From: a virus
DNA: 21,447 nucleotides
Virus record (IMG/VR): IMGVR_UViG_3300021960_005016
Coordinates: 1-21,447 of that record
Strand: one strand, 5' to 3'
Part shown: positions 1 through 6,375 of the stretch, in pieces
Layout: every line of letters starts with the position of its first letter
How positions within the stretch are numbered: the first letter of the stretch is position 1
Notes under the pieces: generated by a model
The model's input: only the letters and a program-made list of their open reading frames with translations
Told to the model about the DNA's origin: nothing
Databases searched by the model: none
Position numbers and translations under genes: made by a program

Positions 1-298
1 AACCGTACTTGCCAATACCGTGTAGTTGTGTAGCATCTTCACCGTCCCAATCTCCAAACTGTTCGCTCATTCGATACAGTCTTTCTGCTCGAACGTGCTT
101 CATACCAAGCGGAGCAATTACTTCTTCAATCTCTCTGCGTGTTGCGTGTAATAAACTTGCGTGAGTAGGCCACTTAGCAAAAAACTTAGGTAGCACTGCT
201 TTTACTTGTTTACGATTAGTTAGATTCAAACAGATAACACCGACCATATGTTGCCATACGTTATCTACTTGTTGTTGTACCATTAGATCATCACGCAT
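1..298 (-). CDS. MBD4-like HhH-GPD DNA glycosylase, 5' part of gene (cut by window edge)
   Basis: This reading frame stays open from an ATG at 298 to the window edge, giving about 99 N-terminal residues. What is visible matches the helix-hairpin-helix base-excision glycosylase fold, and most closely the MBD4 / G-T mismatch branch: a WQHMVGVICLNLTNR segment, then VIAPLGMKHVRAERL, then the hairpin LHGIGKYG near the edge. Family members remove mispaired or damaged bases (thymine or uracil opposite G) and leave an abasic site. The catalytic Asp lies downstream of the hairpin and is outside the window, so activity cannot be judged. The start overlaps the cupin stop by 8 bases, which suggests translational coupling. 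A later in-frame ATG at 283 is an alternative start. The family call is fairly secure; substrate specificity is inference. Confidence 0.8.
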   Translation of the reverse strand, partial: MRDDLMVQQQVDNVWQHMVGVICLNLTNRKQVKAVLPKFFAKWPTHASLLHATRREIEEVIAPLGMKHVRAERLYRMSEQFGDWDGEDATQLHGIGKYG

Positions 299-620
299 TG
301 GATCTTCTTCCGTCAAACACACAAACAAAATAAAGTTCTTCATTGTCTGAGTGTACTCTATGGAACACACCATCTTTAATCAATACAGTGTCTCCTGGAT
401 TAACATTGAATGTTTCATCATCAAGTTCCATACGCCCACTACCATCAAGAAAGAAATAAACTTCTTCTTGTCCTTCGTGCTTGTGTCCTGTTGTACTTTT
501 TCTTGGATTTAATCTTGTAGAACTTACAACAAGATTTTTTAATTCTGTATTGTCTTTAACAAAATAACGATCGTCTTGTTTAACTACAGTTCCACCGATA
601 TCCCAATTACCATATTTCAT
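291..620 (-). CDS. Small single-domain cupin protein
   Basis: 109 residues forming one cupin beta-barrel. Cupin motif 1 is visible around residues 45-63 (GHKHEGQEEVYFFLDGSG, with two His and a Glu as likely metal ligands). Motif 2 follows around residues 75-90 (GDTVLIKDGVFHRVHS, with the third His ligand). The protein therefore probably binds a divalent metal. Cupins of this size include sugar isomerase- and dioxygenase-like enzymes as well as simple binding proteins, so no substrate can be named. The ATG overlaps the exonuclease TGA as ATGA, and its own stop overlaps the glycosylase start, so it sits in a tightly coupled run of small metabolic or repair genes downstream of DNA polymerase. 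Confidence 0.85.
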   Translation of the reverse strand: MKYGNWDIGGTVVKQDDRYFVKDNTELKNLVVSSTRLNPRKSTTGHKHEGQEEVYFFLDGSGRMELDDETFNVNPGDTVLIKDGVFHRVHSDNEELYFVCVFDGRRSNA

Positions 621-1156
621 TTTTTTACTCCAAAATGTTTATAAGATTTTTGTACACATTTTGCTTGATAGAAACAATCTGCAAGTGCATTGTGTAAACT
701 TTCTTGAATATCTTTTCTCGGATCATATGGCATCATAGCAAACAGTGTTCTGCTATCTCTAATTTGCCAGTAGTTCCACGGGCAAGGCTTTTCAATGTTC
801 TTATAAAAGTTTTGTAATATTGTAAAGTCAAATGTTGGACCTTGGCACCAAATGTAATCTAATCCTACACACCATTTGTTAAGTTGCTTTGCAAGACTAT
901 CACAAGTAACACGTTCATGATCGCCAAAGGCTTCATCTTGTATTTCTTTTGATTGTTTCCCCCACCAAGCCAACGTATTTTCATCAATAGTACGATTGTA
1001 CTTCTCTGACTGTTCTTCTACGTCTACACGTAGATATAGTGGCGTATGTGGCTCTGTATCACTGAACGGATCAAACTTAACAGCACCAAGAGTCATTATT
1101 ACACTATCGGGTTCAACTCCGAGTGTCTCTAAGTCAATCATTCCGTGAGTAGCCAT
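617..1156 (-). CDS. dexA: DexA-like DEDDh 3'-5' exonuclease
   Basis: 179 residues of the DnaQ/RNase T superfamily, closest by pattern to the Rv2179c/T4 DexA type. The active site can be read directly: D8 and E10 in MIDLETLG (Exo I), D110 in the GPTFDF segment (Exo II), and H155 with D160 in LHNALAD (Exo III, DEDDh type). Such enzymes remove nucleotides from 3' ends of single-stranded DNA or RNA. T4 DexA has about 227 residues, so this is a shorter version. It lies immediately after the 41-residue membrane peptide (1-base gap) and overlaps the cupin start by 4 bases. The symbol is by family similarity; an exoribonuclease role cannot be excluded. Confidence 0.8.
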   Translation of the reverse strand: MATHGMIDLETLGVEPDSVIMTLGAVKFDPFSDTEPHTPLYLRVDVEEQSEKYNRTIDENTLAWWGKQSKEIQDEAFGDHERVTCDSLAKQLNKWCVGLDYIWCQGPTFDFTILQNFYKNIEKPCPWNYWQIRDSRTLFAMMPYDPRKDIQESLHNALADCFYQAKCVQKSYKHFGVKK

Positions 1157-1157
1157 A

Positions 1158-1283
1158 TTAAATTACCTTCACTAAAATTACTATTTGAAGTATTAGCACA
1201 GCAATTGGAACAACAGTTCTAATTAGTTCCATAGTGTGATTATACTCGTCAAGTTTTCTTTCAAGTTTATTTCTTCTTGCCAT
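1158..1283 (-). CDS. 41-residue membrane microprotein
   Basis: A short frame between polymerase and exonuclease: ATG at 1283, TAA at 1158-1160. The peptide starts with a very basic, charged stretch (MARRNKLERKLDEYNHTMEL) and ends with about 19 hydrophobic residues (VVPIAVLILQIVILVKVI), so it looks like a single-pass inner-membrane peptide with a positively charged cytoplasmic N-terminus. The ribosome site is AAAGG in a GGATAGAAAGG run six bases before the ATG. The gene fills the space between the polymerase stop and the exonuclease start exactly (gaps of 10 and 1 bases), which supports it being real. Function is unknown. Tiny phage membrane proteins may affect lysis, superinfection or host membrane enzymes, but nothing here shows which. 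Confidence 0.65.
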   Translation of the reverse strand: MARRNKLERKLDEYNHTMELIRTVVPIAVLILQIVILVKVI

Positions 1284-1293
1284 AATCGCCTTT

Positions 1294-3963
1294 CTATCCT
1301 CCAAAATCAAATAAGTTGCTAAATGTGTTTTTAGTTTTTGTGCTTTCTAAATCATAGTTAAGCACACCAATTAAGTTATCAAGTTTGTTGTCAATAATTG
1401 TACCCTCCATTGCATCACCATCAAACGGAAGATCTTTGAACCATTGTGGTAAGTGCATTTCGTCTACAGGATATGCAACACTTGTATAACCCATTGGGTT
1501 TTGTTTTAGTTTGCAAACAATAACTTTCATACCGTCTACAATCTCTTGAGAATATTTGTCACCGTTCATACGTTTAAGTGTGTTCCAGTTAATACTTGCT
1601 CTTACGTGACCTGGCATATTAGCCTTGCCCTGTTTCTTTTCAAGACGCTCATAATGACCAATCTTGTTTGCACGTTTAGGTGAACCTTTTTCCCAACCTG
1701 GACGACTCTTAAATTCTGTTCTAAATTCAGTAATGCGATCAAGAAGTTTATCTTCATCTGCTTCTTGTAACACCATAAGCAATAGTTCACTTAAGAAGTC
1801 CTGCATAAACACTGGAGTATCAGATCTTTTAAGATCAAGACCCATTGCTTTTACTTTGCCCGGCTTACCGTCTACGTCTTTTCTGTTACCTTCTTCGTCA
1901 TATACTAATGCCGCATAACGTTTCTTTGTAATATACAAGCCTGACTCTGCAACAATCTCTCTACCCGCGGCAATAACTTCTGCACGACTCTTTGGACAAT
2001 GAAATGTATCAGCCATAAACTTACTGAATGACTTATTTGCTTCGTCACAGATTTGATCATAAAGTGCAATTACACTATCTTTAGTCCACGAAATCTTACC
2101 AGCATCAATATCTTGTTTAAGGATAGGATATGCACTAAAATACACAGAGTCTGTATCACCGTATATGATACATTTACCTACGTGATTATAATCGCCTGTT
2201 GCTACTTTGTTTACTTCAGCGGCCATGTGTTTTGCAATCTGTCTACCTGTAAGTGTAGTTGATTGACCAATACGTGGGTCAAAGAATCTACAACCTGGAT
2301 TTAGAATAGCACCATACAAACTATTTAGGTTAATCTTTTTAACCAACTGTCGTTTGTCCCAAAACTCAATCTCTGCTTTATTTCCTGCATTGATTGCCTT
2401 TTGTTTCATAGCCTGCATTTCTTTACGTTCACTGTACCAACGTTTTAGTAGTCCAGGAATAATACCTTCAAATTCATATGTAAAGATTGTACCATTTGCA
2501 CTAAGCATCCAAGGGTTATTACTATCAAATATAACTTTAGATATTTGTGCTCCGCTCATTACTTCTGACTGTCCGTTCTCCCAGTCAACAGTAATACTAA
2601 TATCTCTACGTTCTTCCATAACAGCATCAAACTCTATAGTTCCAAATCGGCCTTCCCAAGCCGCCGCAAATGATTTCTTCTTCAAGTCCATTTGTTCGCC
2701 GAGATATTTGTTTGTGTGTTCGGGTCGTAGTTGACCAATGATCGTTTCAGGAGCCATATTCAATGCACGAATTACACTTGGATACAGTGAGTTCAAGTCC
2801 ATCGAACCAATCCATTTGTGTACTCCTACTTTAGGAAATGCCACATAAGCACCTGCCGCTGGATCACTGCCTGGCTCACGTCTAATTCTATTAGGTACTT
2901 GCATACCTCTGTGATGTGATTCGTTGATAATTGCTTGTTCTGTAACTGCAACAGCACCCATTGTGGTCTGTAGCAAAACAGTATTTGCGTGTGCAAGTTC
3001 GTTACTAAGATCAATAAATCTTAGTTTTTTGTCCAACTTGTCCAGTAGTGCAACGTCTTGTCTGTTGTACTCAATGAACGTTCTGAAGTCATTGTTATAA
3101 AGTTGATCGAGTGTACCTTCGTACACAGTTTTCTTTTCACCGATCTCCATTTCACCAATAGCATCAAGTCTGTAAGTATGTCTTTCTTCATATGTGTATT
3201 TACGATATAATTCAAGACTATCTAAATGCACTCTACCTATTAGGTCATAGGTTTCTTGTGTTCTACCAAACTTTTCATATTCACGTTTCTTAGGAAACTG
3301 ATCCCATAAACAGAAACGTCTTGTATCGTCTTTGCTTAGTACCTTTTGTACACGGTTAACAGTATATGGAATATCATAACCTTCACTGTTCCAACCACTG
3401 ATAAGATCTGCATCTTGAATTAGATCAAGGAAGGTTTTTAACATATCGCCTTCATCTGCAAACAAATGTGTATTAGGAAATTCTTTTACTTGTTCTTCTG
3501 CTTGTTCCATTGTAAGTGTTTTAGGCGGAATAGCAAGTGTTACAAGTGTATCCATCCACTGTAAATGTACTGTGATTGCAGTAATTGGCATAAATGGATC
3601 TGCCGGATCAGCAAAGCCTCGCTCTGGATCAAAGTCAGTCTCAATATCAAAGAACGCAATGTTTAGTTTAGGAGCATCATGGTTAAGATAGTTTTCACTT
3701 AAACATTGAAAGATCGGATTTACATCACTTTCGTATAGTTCTTTATTTTTGTTTATTGCTAATTCTTTGCGGAAATCTTTTGTATTCTTACAAACAATTC
3801 TATTCAAAGGCTTGCCGTGAATGCTTTTATACTTGCCTCGTTGATCAGCATAATAGAATGTGTATTTTACAGGATACTCAGTAAACGATCGTTTACCGTC
3901 TTTGCGTTCTACAACACGGATAATATCTGCGTTGCGGTCAAAATGTGCGTCTACATAACTCAT
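1294..3963 (-). CDS. 43: DNA polymerase, family B (T4 gp43-like)
   Basis: The replicative polymerase, 889 residues from the ATG at 3963 (T4 gp43 has 898). The 3'-5' exonuclease domain shows Exo I NIAFFDIETD (D106, E108), Exo II SGWNSEGYDIP (D197) and Exo III YNRQDVALL (D303). The polymerase domain shows motif A SMDLNSLYPSV (D389), motif B KKINLNSLYG (near residue 543) and motif C YGDTDS (D603, D605). All catalytic acids are present, so both activities are expected. The C-terminus ends NLFDFGG, resembling the sliding-clamp-binding tail of gp43. A ten-residue upstream extension is open, but the chosen ATG has a strong AGGAGAG ribosome site; the upstream one does not. A hairpin sits directly before that site (see separate entry). 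Confidence 0.98.
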   Translation of the reverse strand: MSYVDAHFDRNADIIRVVERKDGKRSFTEYPVKYTFYYADQRGKYKSIHGKPLNRIVCKNTKDFRKELAINKNKELYESDVNPIFQCLSENYLNHDAPKLNIAFFDIETDFDPERGFADPADPFMPITAITVHLQWMDTLVTLAIPPKTLTMEQAEEQVKEFPNTHLFADEGDMLKTFLDLIQDADLISGWNSEGYDIPYTVNRVQKVLSKDDTRRFCLWDQFPKKREYEKFGRTQETYDLIGRVHLDSLELYRKYTYEERHTYRLDAIGEMEIGEKKTVYEGTLDQLYNNDFRTFIEYNRQDVALLDKLDKKLRFIDLSNELAHANTVLLQTTMGAVAVTEQAIINESHHRGMQVPNRIRREPGSDPAAGAYVAFPKVGVHKWIGSMDLNSLYPSVIRALNMAPETIIGQLRPEHTNKYLGEQMDLKKKSFAAAWEGRFGTIEFDAVMEERRDISITVDWENGQSEVMSGAQISKVIFDSNNPWMLSANGTIFTYEFEGIIPGLLKRWYSERKEMQAMKQKAINAGNKAEIEFWDKRQLVKKINLNSLYGAILNPGCRFFDPRIGQSTTLTGRQIAKHMAAEVNKVATGDYNHVGKCIIYGDTDSVYFSAYPILKQDIDAGKISWTKDSVIALYDQICDEANKSFSKFMADTFHCPKSRAEVIAAGREIVAESGLYITKKRYAALVYDEEGNRKDVDGKPGKVKAMGLDLKRSDTPVFMQDFLSELLLMVLQEADEDKLLDRITEFRTEFKSRPGWEKGSPKRANKIGHYERLEKKQGKANMPGHVRASINWNTLKRMNGDKYSQEIVDGMKVIVCKLKQNPMGYTSVAYPVDEMHLPQWFKDLPFDGDAMEGTIIDNKLDNLIGVLNYDLESTKTKNTFSNLFDFGG

Positions 3964-3974
3964 GTTCTCTCCTA

Positions 3975-3992
3975 TGCCACTTTCGGCTGGCA
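3975..3992 (-). promoter_or_regulatory. Candidate gp43 translational operator hairpin
   Basis: In the mRNA sense this reads UGCCA, loop GCCGAAAG, UGGCA: a perfect 5-bp stem with an 8-nt loop. One base later comes the AGGAGAG ribosome site and then the polymerase AUG. In T4 and RB69, gp43 represses its own translation by binding a hairpin of 5-bp stem and 8-nt loop (AAUAACUC) next to its ribosome site (established knowledge). Geometry and location match here; the loop sequence does not. That it acts as an operator is inference. Confidence 0.55.
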
Positions 3993-4010
3993 AATACCAA
4001 TTTGTCGATC

Positions 4011-4283
4011 TTAGCCGACTAAACTATACAAGTGCTTACTAATGCCATAAGCATATATTATTGTAAGCGTTCCGTTTAAAACAATCAATGACTTTTCTTT
4101 CCAAAGTACTCCTACGATTGTCCAAAGTGTAGAAGCGATACCAAATACATAAGTTGCATACATTTCATTTGGAAAAAGTGAAAGTAGTGCCGCCGCTGTT
4201 AGCAGTATTGCAGTTGACAACCATGCTAACGATTGGTATGGTTTAGGTTGCGTCTTTATTGTTTTTAAAGTATTCTTTGTCAT
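4011..4283 (-). CDS. Small three-helix membrane protein, unknown function
   Basis: 90 residues from the ATG at 4283 (MTKNTLKTIK...). After a basic N-terminus of about 17 residues there are three hydrophobic segments at about 18-36, 43-61 and 63-80, separated by short loops, so it should be an inner-membrane protein. This start has AAGG six bases upstream; another ATG at 4298 would add five residues, and a longer frame reaches 4328 without a convincing ribosome site. It overlaps the end of the HAD gene by about 41 bases in a different frame, an unusually long overlap for this genome. I do not recognise the family. Confidence 0.6.
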   Translation of the reverse strand: MTKNTLKTIKTQPKPYQSLAWLSTAILLTAAALLSLFPNEMYATYVFGIASTLWTIVGVLWKEKSLIVLNGTLTIIYAYGISKHLYSLVG

Positions 4284-4554
4284 TTTGTGCCTTGTCATCA
4301 ATCCAAATATCATAGTGTGGCTTACCAAATCTTAAACTTGTGTAATTAACACCCCAATCTTCAAATTGTTTAATTGTAAATTGTTCCCAGTCTTTGCCTG
4401 AATTTGCGCCTCTTGCTGTCCAATAATGTATTTCATGACCTTCGTCATGTAACTTATTAAAGTGCTCAATGCGTTCATTATTAGGTTTACTATTTTCATA
4501 ATTACTATCGTTAGTATAGCAGATAGTACCATCAATGTCAACCATATATTTCAC
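4243..4554 (-). CDS. Small HAD-superfamily phosphatase (GTG start)
   Basis: 103 residues covering a minimal HAD core with no cap domain. Motif I is MVDIDGTI (D6 nucleophile, D8 acid/base), motif II is YWTARG (T46), the motif III Lys is K78 in FGKPHYD, and motif IV is IWIDDKA (D86, D87). All four catalytic motifs are present, so it should be an active Mg-dependent phosphohydrolase. Capless HADs of this type often act on macromolecules or phosphorylated sugars; the substrate is unknown. The start is GTG at 4554, eight bases after an AGAGG ribosome site. The ATG at 4545 would leave a spacing of about 17. It follows the preceding stop after one base. Confidence 0.8.
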   Translation of the reverse strand: MKYMVDIDGTICYTNDSNYENSKPNNERIEHFNKLHDEGHEIHYWTARGANSGKDWEQFTIKQFEDWGVNYTSLRFGKPHYDIWIDDKAQNDKEYFKNNKDAT

Positions 4555-4555
4555 G

Positions 4556-4993
4556 TTATTGTCCTCTAATCTTCCTAAACTTCATGTTTTGGGGATATTC
4601 GTTATAATATCCTTTTTCTAAAAGTTTATTACTTGCTTCTTTAGTTTCATCTAATTTTTGGATAACAAAGAATCTAATACTTGGATCATTTAAATCGTTT
4701 TCATAATCCATATATTTGTATTCAATAAACAATAAATTCTTGTCCAAAAAATACTTTGTTCTGCATAATCCAAAAAGTTCTTCGCCTTCGTTCCAATCAT
4801 TTACATCGTGTAGTATTATTAACACAGCATGATGATCTTCAATATCATAATCAAATTCAAACATAACTTTCATTACGTCTAAGTATTGATCTGTATGAAA
4901 ACGTTTTACACGACTATTTGCCCAAGGGCATCTGCTTTTTGCTAATTCTTCTAAATGAGTATCTAACCATTTATCAACCTTAGCAATATTCAT
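4556..4993 (-). CDS. Hypothetical protein, 145 residues
   Basis: I do not recognise this family. It is a soluble-looking mixed alpha/beta protein with an acidic middle section (EFDYDIEDHHAVLIILHDVNDW, here split for length: residues about 47-68), many aromatic residues and a basic C-terminus (MKFRKIRGQ). There is no signal peptide or membrane segment. It begins one base after the stop of the upstream membrane-protein gene, and its own stop is one base before the GTG of the HAD gene, so it belongs to the same early/middle transcription unit that leads to DNA polymerase. No motif supports a specific function. Confidence 0.7.
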   Translation of the reverse strand: MNIAKVDKWLDTHLEELAKSRCPWANSRVKRFHTDQYLDVMKVMFEFDYDIEDHHAVLIILHDVNDWNEGEELFGLCRTKYFLDKNLLFIEYKYMDYENDLNDPSIRFFVIQKLDETKEASNKLLEKGYYNEYPQNMKFRKIRGQ

Positions 4994-4994
4994 T

Positions 4995-5276
4995 TTAATA
5001 CCAACCTGCGGCTATACCAAACCCGAATATGTTTACACAACTAAAATAAATTGTTAGCAACATAACCCAAGCCGCTCCACGTCTATATGCGGCATATGCT
5101 TGTGTTATACTACCTACAAAAAATCCTGGGTATACATACATCATGTTAGGATCTCTGGCAGTTATCGCTAAAGTAAGACTTGCTCCTACTGTAAAAATAA
5201 AACTAATAAGTTCAAATACAAATGCTGTTTTATCAGAGCGATAACTGTTTATCCAAAAGTCTTTTATTCGTTGCAA
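4995..5276 (-). CDS. Small integral membrane protein (TTG start)
   Basis: 93 residues with a basic, polar N-terminus (MQRIKDFWINSYRSDK) and three likely membrane segments at about 18-38, 45-62 and 70-88. The middle part has short helix-packing Gly and Ala residues (GFFVGSITQAYAAYRRGAAW). It resembles small unknown membrane proteins of marine T4-like phages, but I cannot name a family. The start must be TTG at 5276: an in-frame TAA lies five codons upstream, there is no ATG in the first 40 codons, and an AAGGA ribosome site is nine bases before the TTG. It follows the DsbA-like gene after two bases and shares its sigma70-type promoter. Confidence 0.7.
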   Translation of the reverse strand: MQRIKDFWINSYRSDKTAFVFELISFIFTVGASLTLAITARDPNMMYVYPGFFVGSITQAYAAYRRGAAWVMLLTIYFSCVNIFGFGIAAGWY

Positions 5277-5278
5277 AA

Positions 5279-5539
5279 CTATTTGTCCTTACCAACTGTA
5301 ACTACAAGTGTTTCGAGATCATCGAACTCGTCAGCAACTTTAGACCAGTCGCCTTTGTGTGCAATTTTAATTGCTCTGTTGATAAGACTTGCTTTAATAT
5401 CAAGTTCTTCTGCTACTGCTTTAACAGTATCTTTCAAACCTGCACTTAAATCTTCAATCTCTCTCATTACGTTAGCACCTTCATTAACCAATCTTTCAAG
5501 TTTGGCTTTCTCGTCGGCACCGTATGTTCTGTCTGACAT
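5279..5539 (-). CDS. dsbA: DsbA-like double-stranded DNA-binding late-transcription factor
   Basis: 86 residues from the ATG at 5539 (MSDRTYGADEKAKLERL). The middle carries a helical stretch IKASLINRAIKIAHKGDW, which fits the DsbA family annotated in marine T4-like phages. The end is acidic, EFDDLETLV. T4 DsbA (89 residues) binds double-stranded DNA near late promoters and stimulates late transcription (established knowledge). An in-frame upstream ATG would add 19 residues, but these would run through the promoter and leader; the chosen ATG has AGGAG seven bases upstream. It is the first gene behind a near-consensus sigma70 promoter, so it is expected early, before the late promoters described here become active. 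Family assignment is by pattern only. Confidence 0.7.
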   Translation of the reverse strand: MSDRTYGADEKAKLERLVNEGANVMREIEDLSAGLKDTVKAVAEELDIKASLINRAIKIAHKGDWSKVADEFDDLETLVVTVGKDK

Positions 5540-5567
5540 TAAGTAACTCCTATTGTTAATGTGTATT

Positions 5568-5596
5568 ATTATATATTCACTTACAGCGGAAGTCAA
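5568..5596 (-). promoter_or_regulatory. Near-consensus sigma70 promoter of the dsbA-polymerase block
   Basis: The minus strand reads TTGACT (-35, 5596-5591), a 17-base spacer, then TATAAT (-10, 5573-5568). The expected transcript start is near 5561, about 20 bases before the dsbA ATG. This is the best host-type promoter I see in the window and it lies in a 62-base gap between genes. It likely drives dsbA, the small membrane proteins, HAD, polymerase and downstream genes early in infection. Confidence 0.8.
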
Positions 5597-5601
5597 GTAG
5601 T

Positions 5602-6198
5602 TTATTGAGACATTGCAAATAAATCAAAATATTTTTTAGTCCACCATTTTTCATTTTCTCGACTGTCAAATACAATATTGTTGGTAGCAAAATGAGTTGG
5701 CCTTTCACGATATCGTATTTTGACCGGTCCAGCGTCGTGCCAAACATCAGGTGTTCGATTTACTATAAATCCTCTTGGTGCAGTTGCTCCAAACCTTTTT
5801 TGAAATGGTAATTGTGCAAAGTCTAAAATCCATTTAGGTGTTACTACCACTTGATGCGTAGCAATCATTCCACCTTGGGTATGATCATTATGCCCAACTT
5901 TTGCGTTCCAACCTTTTGTAGGATGTTTGATATCTACTTCGTACTGTTTTACGTGTGCTTCAATTCCGTGAAGTCTTAATATTCTTCTTAGTATTTGTGA
6001 CAGTAAGATACATTGGTTGCCAATTTCATACAGCATATCCATTTGATACATTCTGCAATACACTGTTACAAGTCTATAATCTAAATCGACAACATCTTTA
6101 CCAACGGCTAAACTATAATCCTCTGGATTAAGATCCCAGTCTGGATCAAATTTCATTAGCGAATCAAAGAGTACTCGACCTTGTTCATCTACGTTCAT
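5602..6198 (-). CDS. Transglutaminase-like / papain-fold protein (putative)
   Basis: 198 residues. The arrangement of a Cys at the start of a helix (C63 in GNQCILLSQILRRI), a following loop ending LHGIEAHVKQY, then His (H115 in THQVVV) and Asp (D126 in WILDFAQL) fits the Cys-His-Asp triad of the transglutaminase-like superfamily. Members act as peptidases, peptide N-glycanases or cross-linking enzymes; the substrate cannot be told. There is no signal peptide, so it acts in the cytoplasm or in the virion. The ribosome site GGAGGA is strong and partly inside a hairpin just upstream. Upstream lies the longest non-coding region of the window. I infer the fold from pattern only, so it could be an unrelated protein of unknown function. 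Confidence 0.5.
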   Translation of the reverse strand: MNVDEQGRVLFDSLMKFDPDWDLNPEDYSLAVGKDVVDLDYRLVTVYCRMYQMDMLYEIGNQCILLSQILRRILRLHGIEAHVKQYEVDIKHPTKGWNAKVGHNDHTQGGMIATHQVVVTPKWILDFAQLPFQKRFGATAPRGFIVNRTPDVWHDAGPVKIRYRERPTHFATNNIVFDSRENEKWWTKKYFDLFAMSQ

Positions 6199-6207
6199 TG
6201 TGTTCCT

Positions 6208-6226
6208 CCATTAACATCGTTAATGG
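6208..6226 (-). promoter_or_regulatory. Hairpin touching the ribosome site of the transglutaminase-like gene
   Basis: In the mRNA sense: CCAUUAAC, loop GAU, GUUAAUGG, a perfect 8-bp stem. The last two G of the stem are the first two bases of the GGAGGA ribosome site (6209-6204), and the AUG at 6198 follows. The hairpin could mask the site or hold it next to an upstream structure. It has no following U-run on either strand, so it is not a terminator. A regulatory role is inference. Confidence 0.5.
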
Positions 6227-6364
6227 CGAGTGAACCGAACCGAATGTAACGTCACCTTATGTAAATAATAACCTTTGTTTTGTCACCAGCCGTGTCGTAC
6301 GCGATCACTGTCACCAAAAGTAGGCGTTCCTATAAGTTACCGTCAATCAGCATTAACGTAAAAG

Positions 6365-6372
6365 TATTTATG
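6365..6372 (-). promoter_or_regulatory. T4-type late promoter CATAAATA (upstream of 6198 gene)
   Basis: The minus strand reads CATAAATA followed by CTTTT, with a predicted start at A6359. It lies just after the stop of the 186-residue gene and about 160 bases before the next ATG, so the transcript would have a long leader. It differs at one position from the T4 TATAAATA consensus. Confidence 0.55.
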
Positions 6373-6375
6373 GTT

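Larger units (their letters stand above)
6199..6375. promoter_or_regulatory. 177-base non-coding region between late and early blocks
   Basis: This is the longest stretch without a gene. On the minus strand it starts with a late-type promoter (6372-6365). It then carries three copies of GGTGAC (plus-strand GTCACC at 6251, 6282 and 6310, spaced 31 and 28 bases), a short tandem TTCGGTTCGGTTC, and a perfect 8-bp hairpin at 6208-6226 just before the next gene. I see no convincing open frame and no tRNA. A clear sigma70 promoter is also not visible. It probably forms a structured 5' leader of about 160 bases for the transglutaminase-like gene. Confidence 0.55.

Noticed and set aside
1664-1918. Plus-strand open frame inside the polymerase gene (84 codons); similar plus-strand frames occur throughout
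   Set aside because: Opposite-strand shadow of a certain gene. No ribosome site and no recognisable protein; low stop frequency on this strand follows from the codon use of the real gene.
3180-3200. Late-promoter-like GTAAATACACATATG on the minus strand inside polymerase
   Set aside because: In the middle of an intact gene, spacing to the ATG does not fit, and the following frame is short; expected by chance in AT-rich DNA.
3964-3993. Ten-residue N-terminal extension of DNA polymerase (MPAESGIGEN)
   Set aside because: No ribosome site before this ATG. The internal ATG has AGGAGAG at good spacing and yields a start that fits the family; the extension coincides with the hairpin.
6276-6310. 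Possible sigma70 promoter GTGACA-17-TACATA in the long non-coding region
   Set aside because: The -10 box is too far from TATAAT; the match is no better than chance in AT-rich DNA.
6251-6315. The three GTCACC copies as a CRISPR-like or phage origin iteron array
   Set aside because: Only six bases repeat, spacing is uneven (31 and 28), and intervening sequence does not repeat, so I describe them only as possible binding sites.
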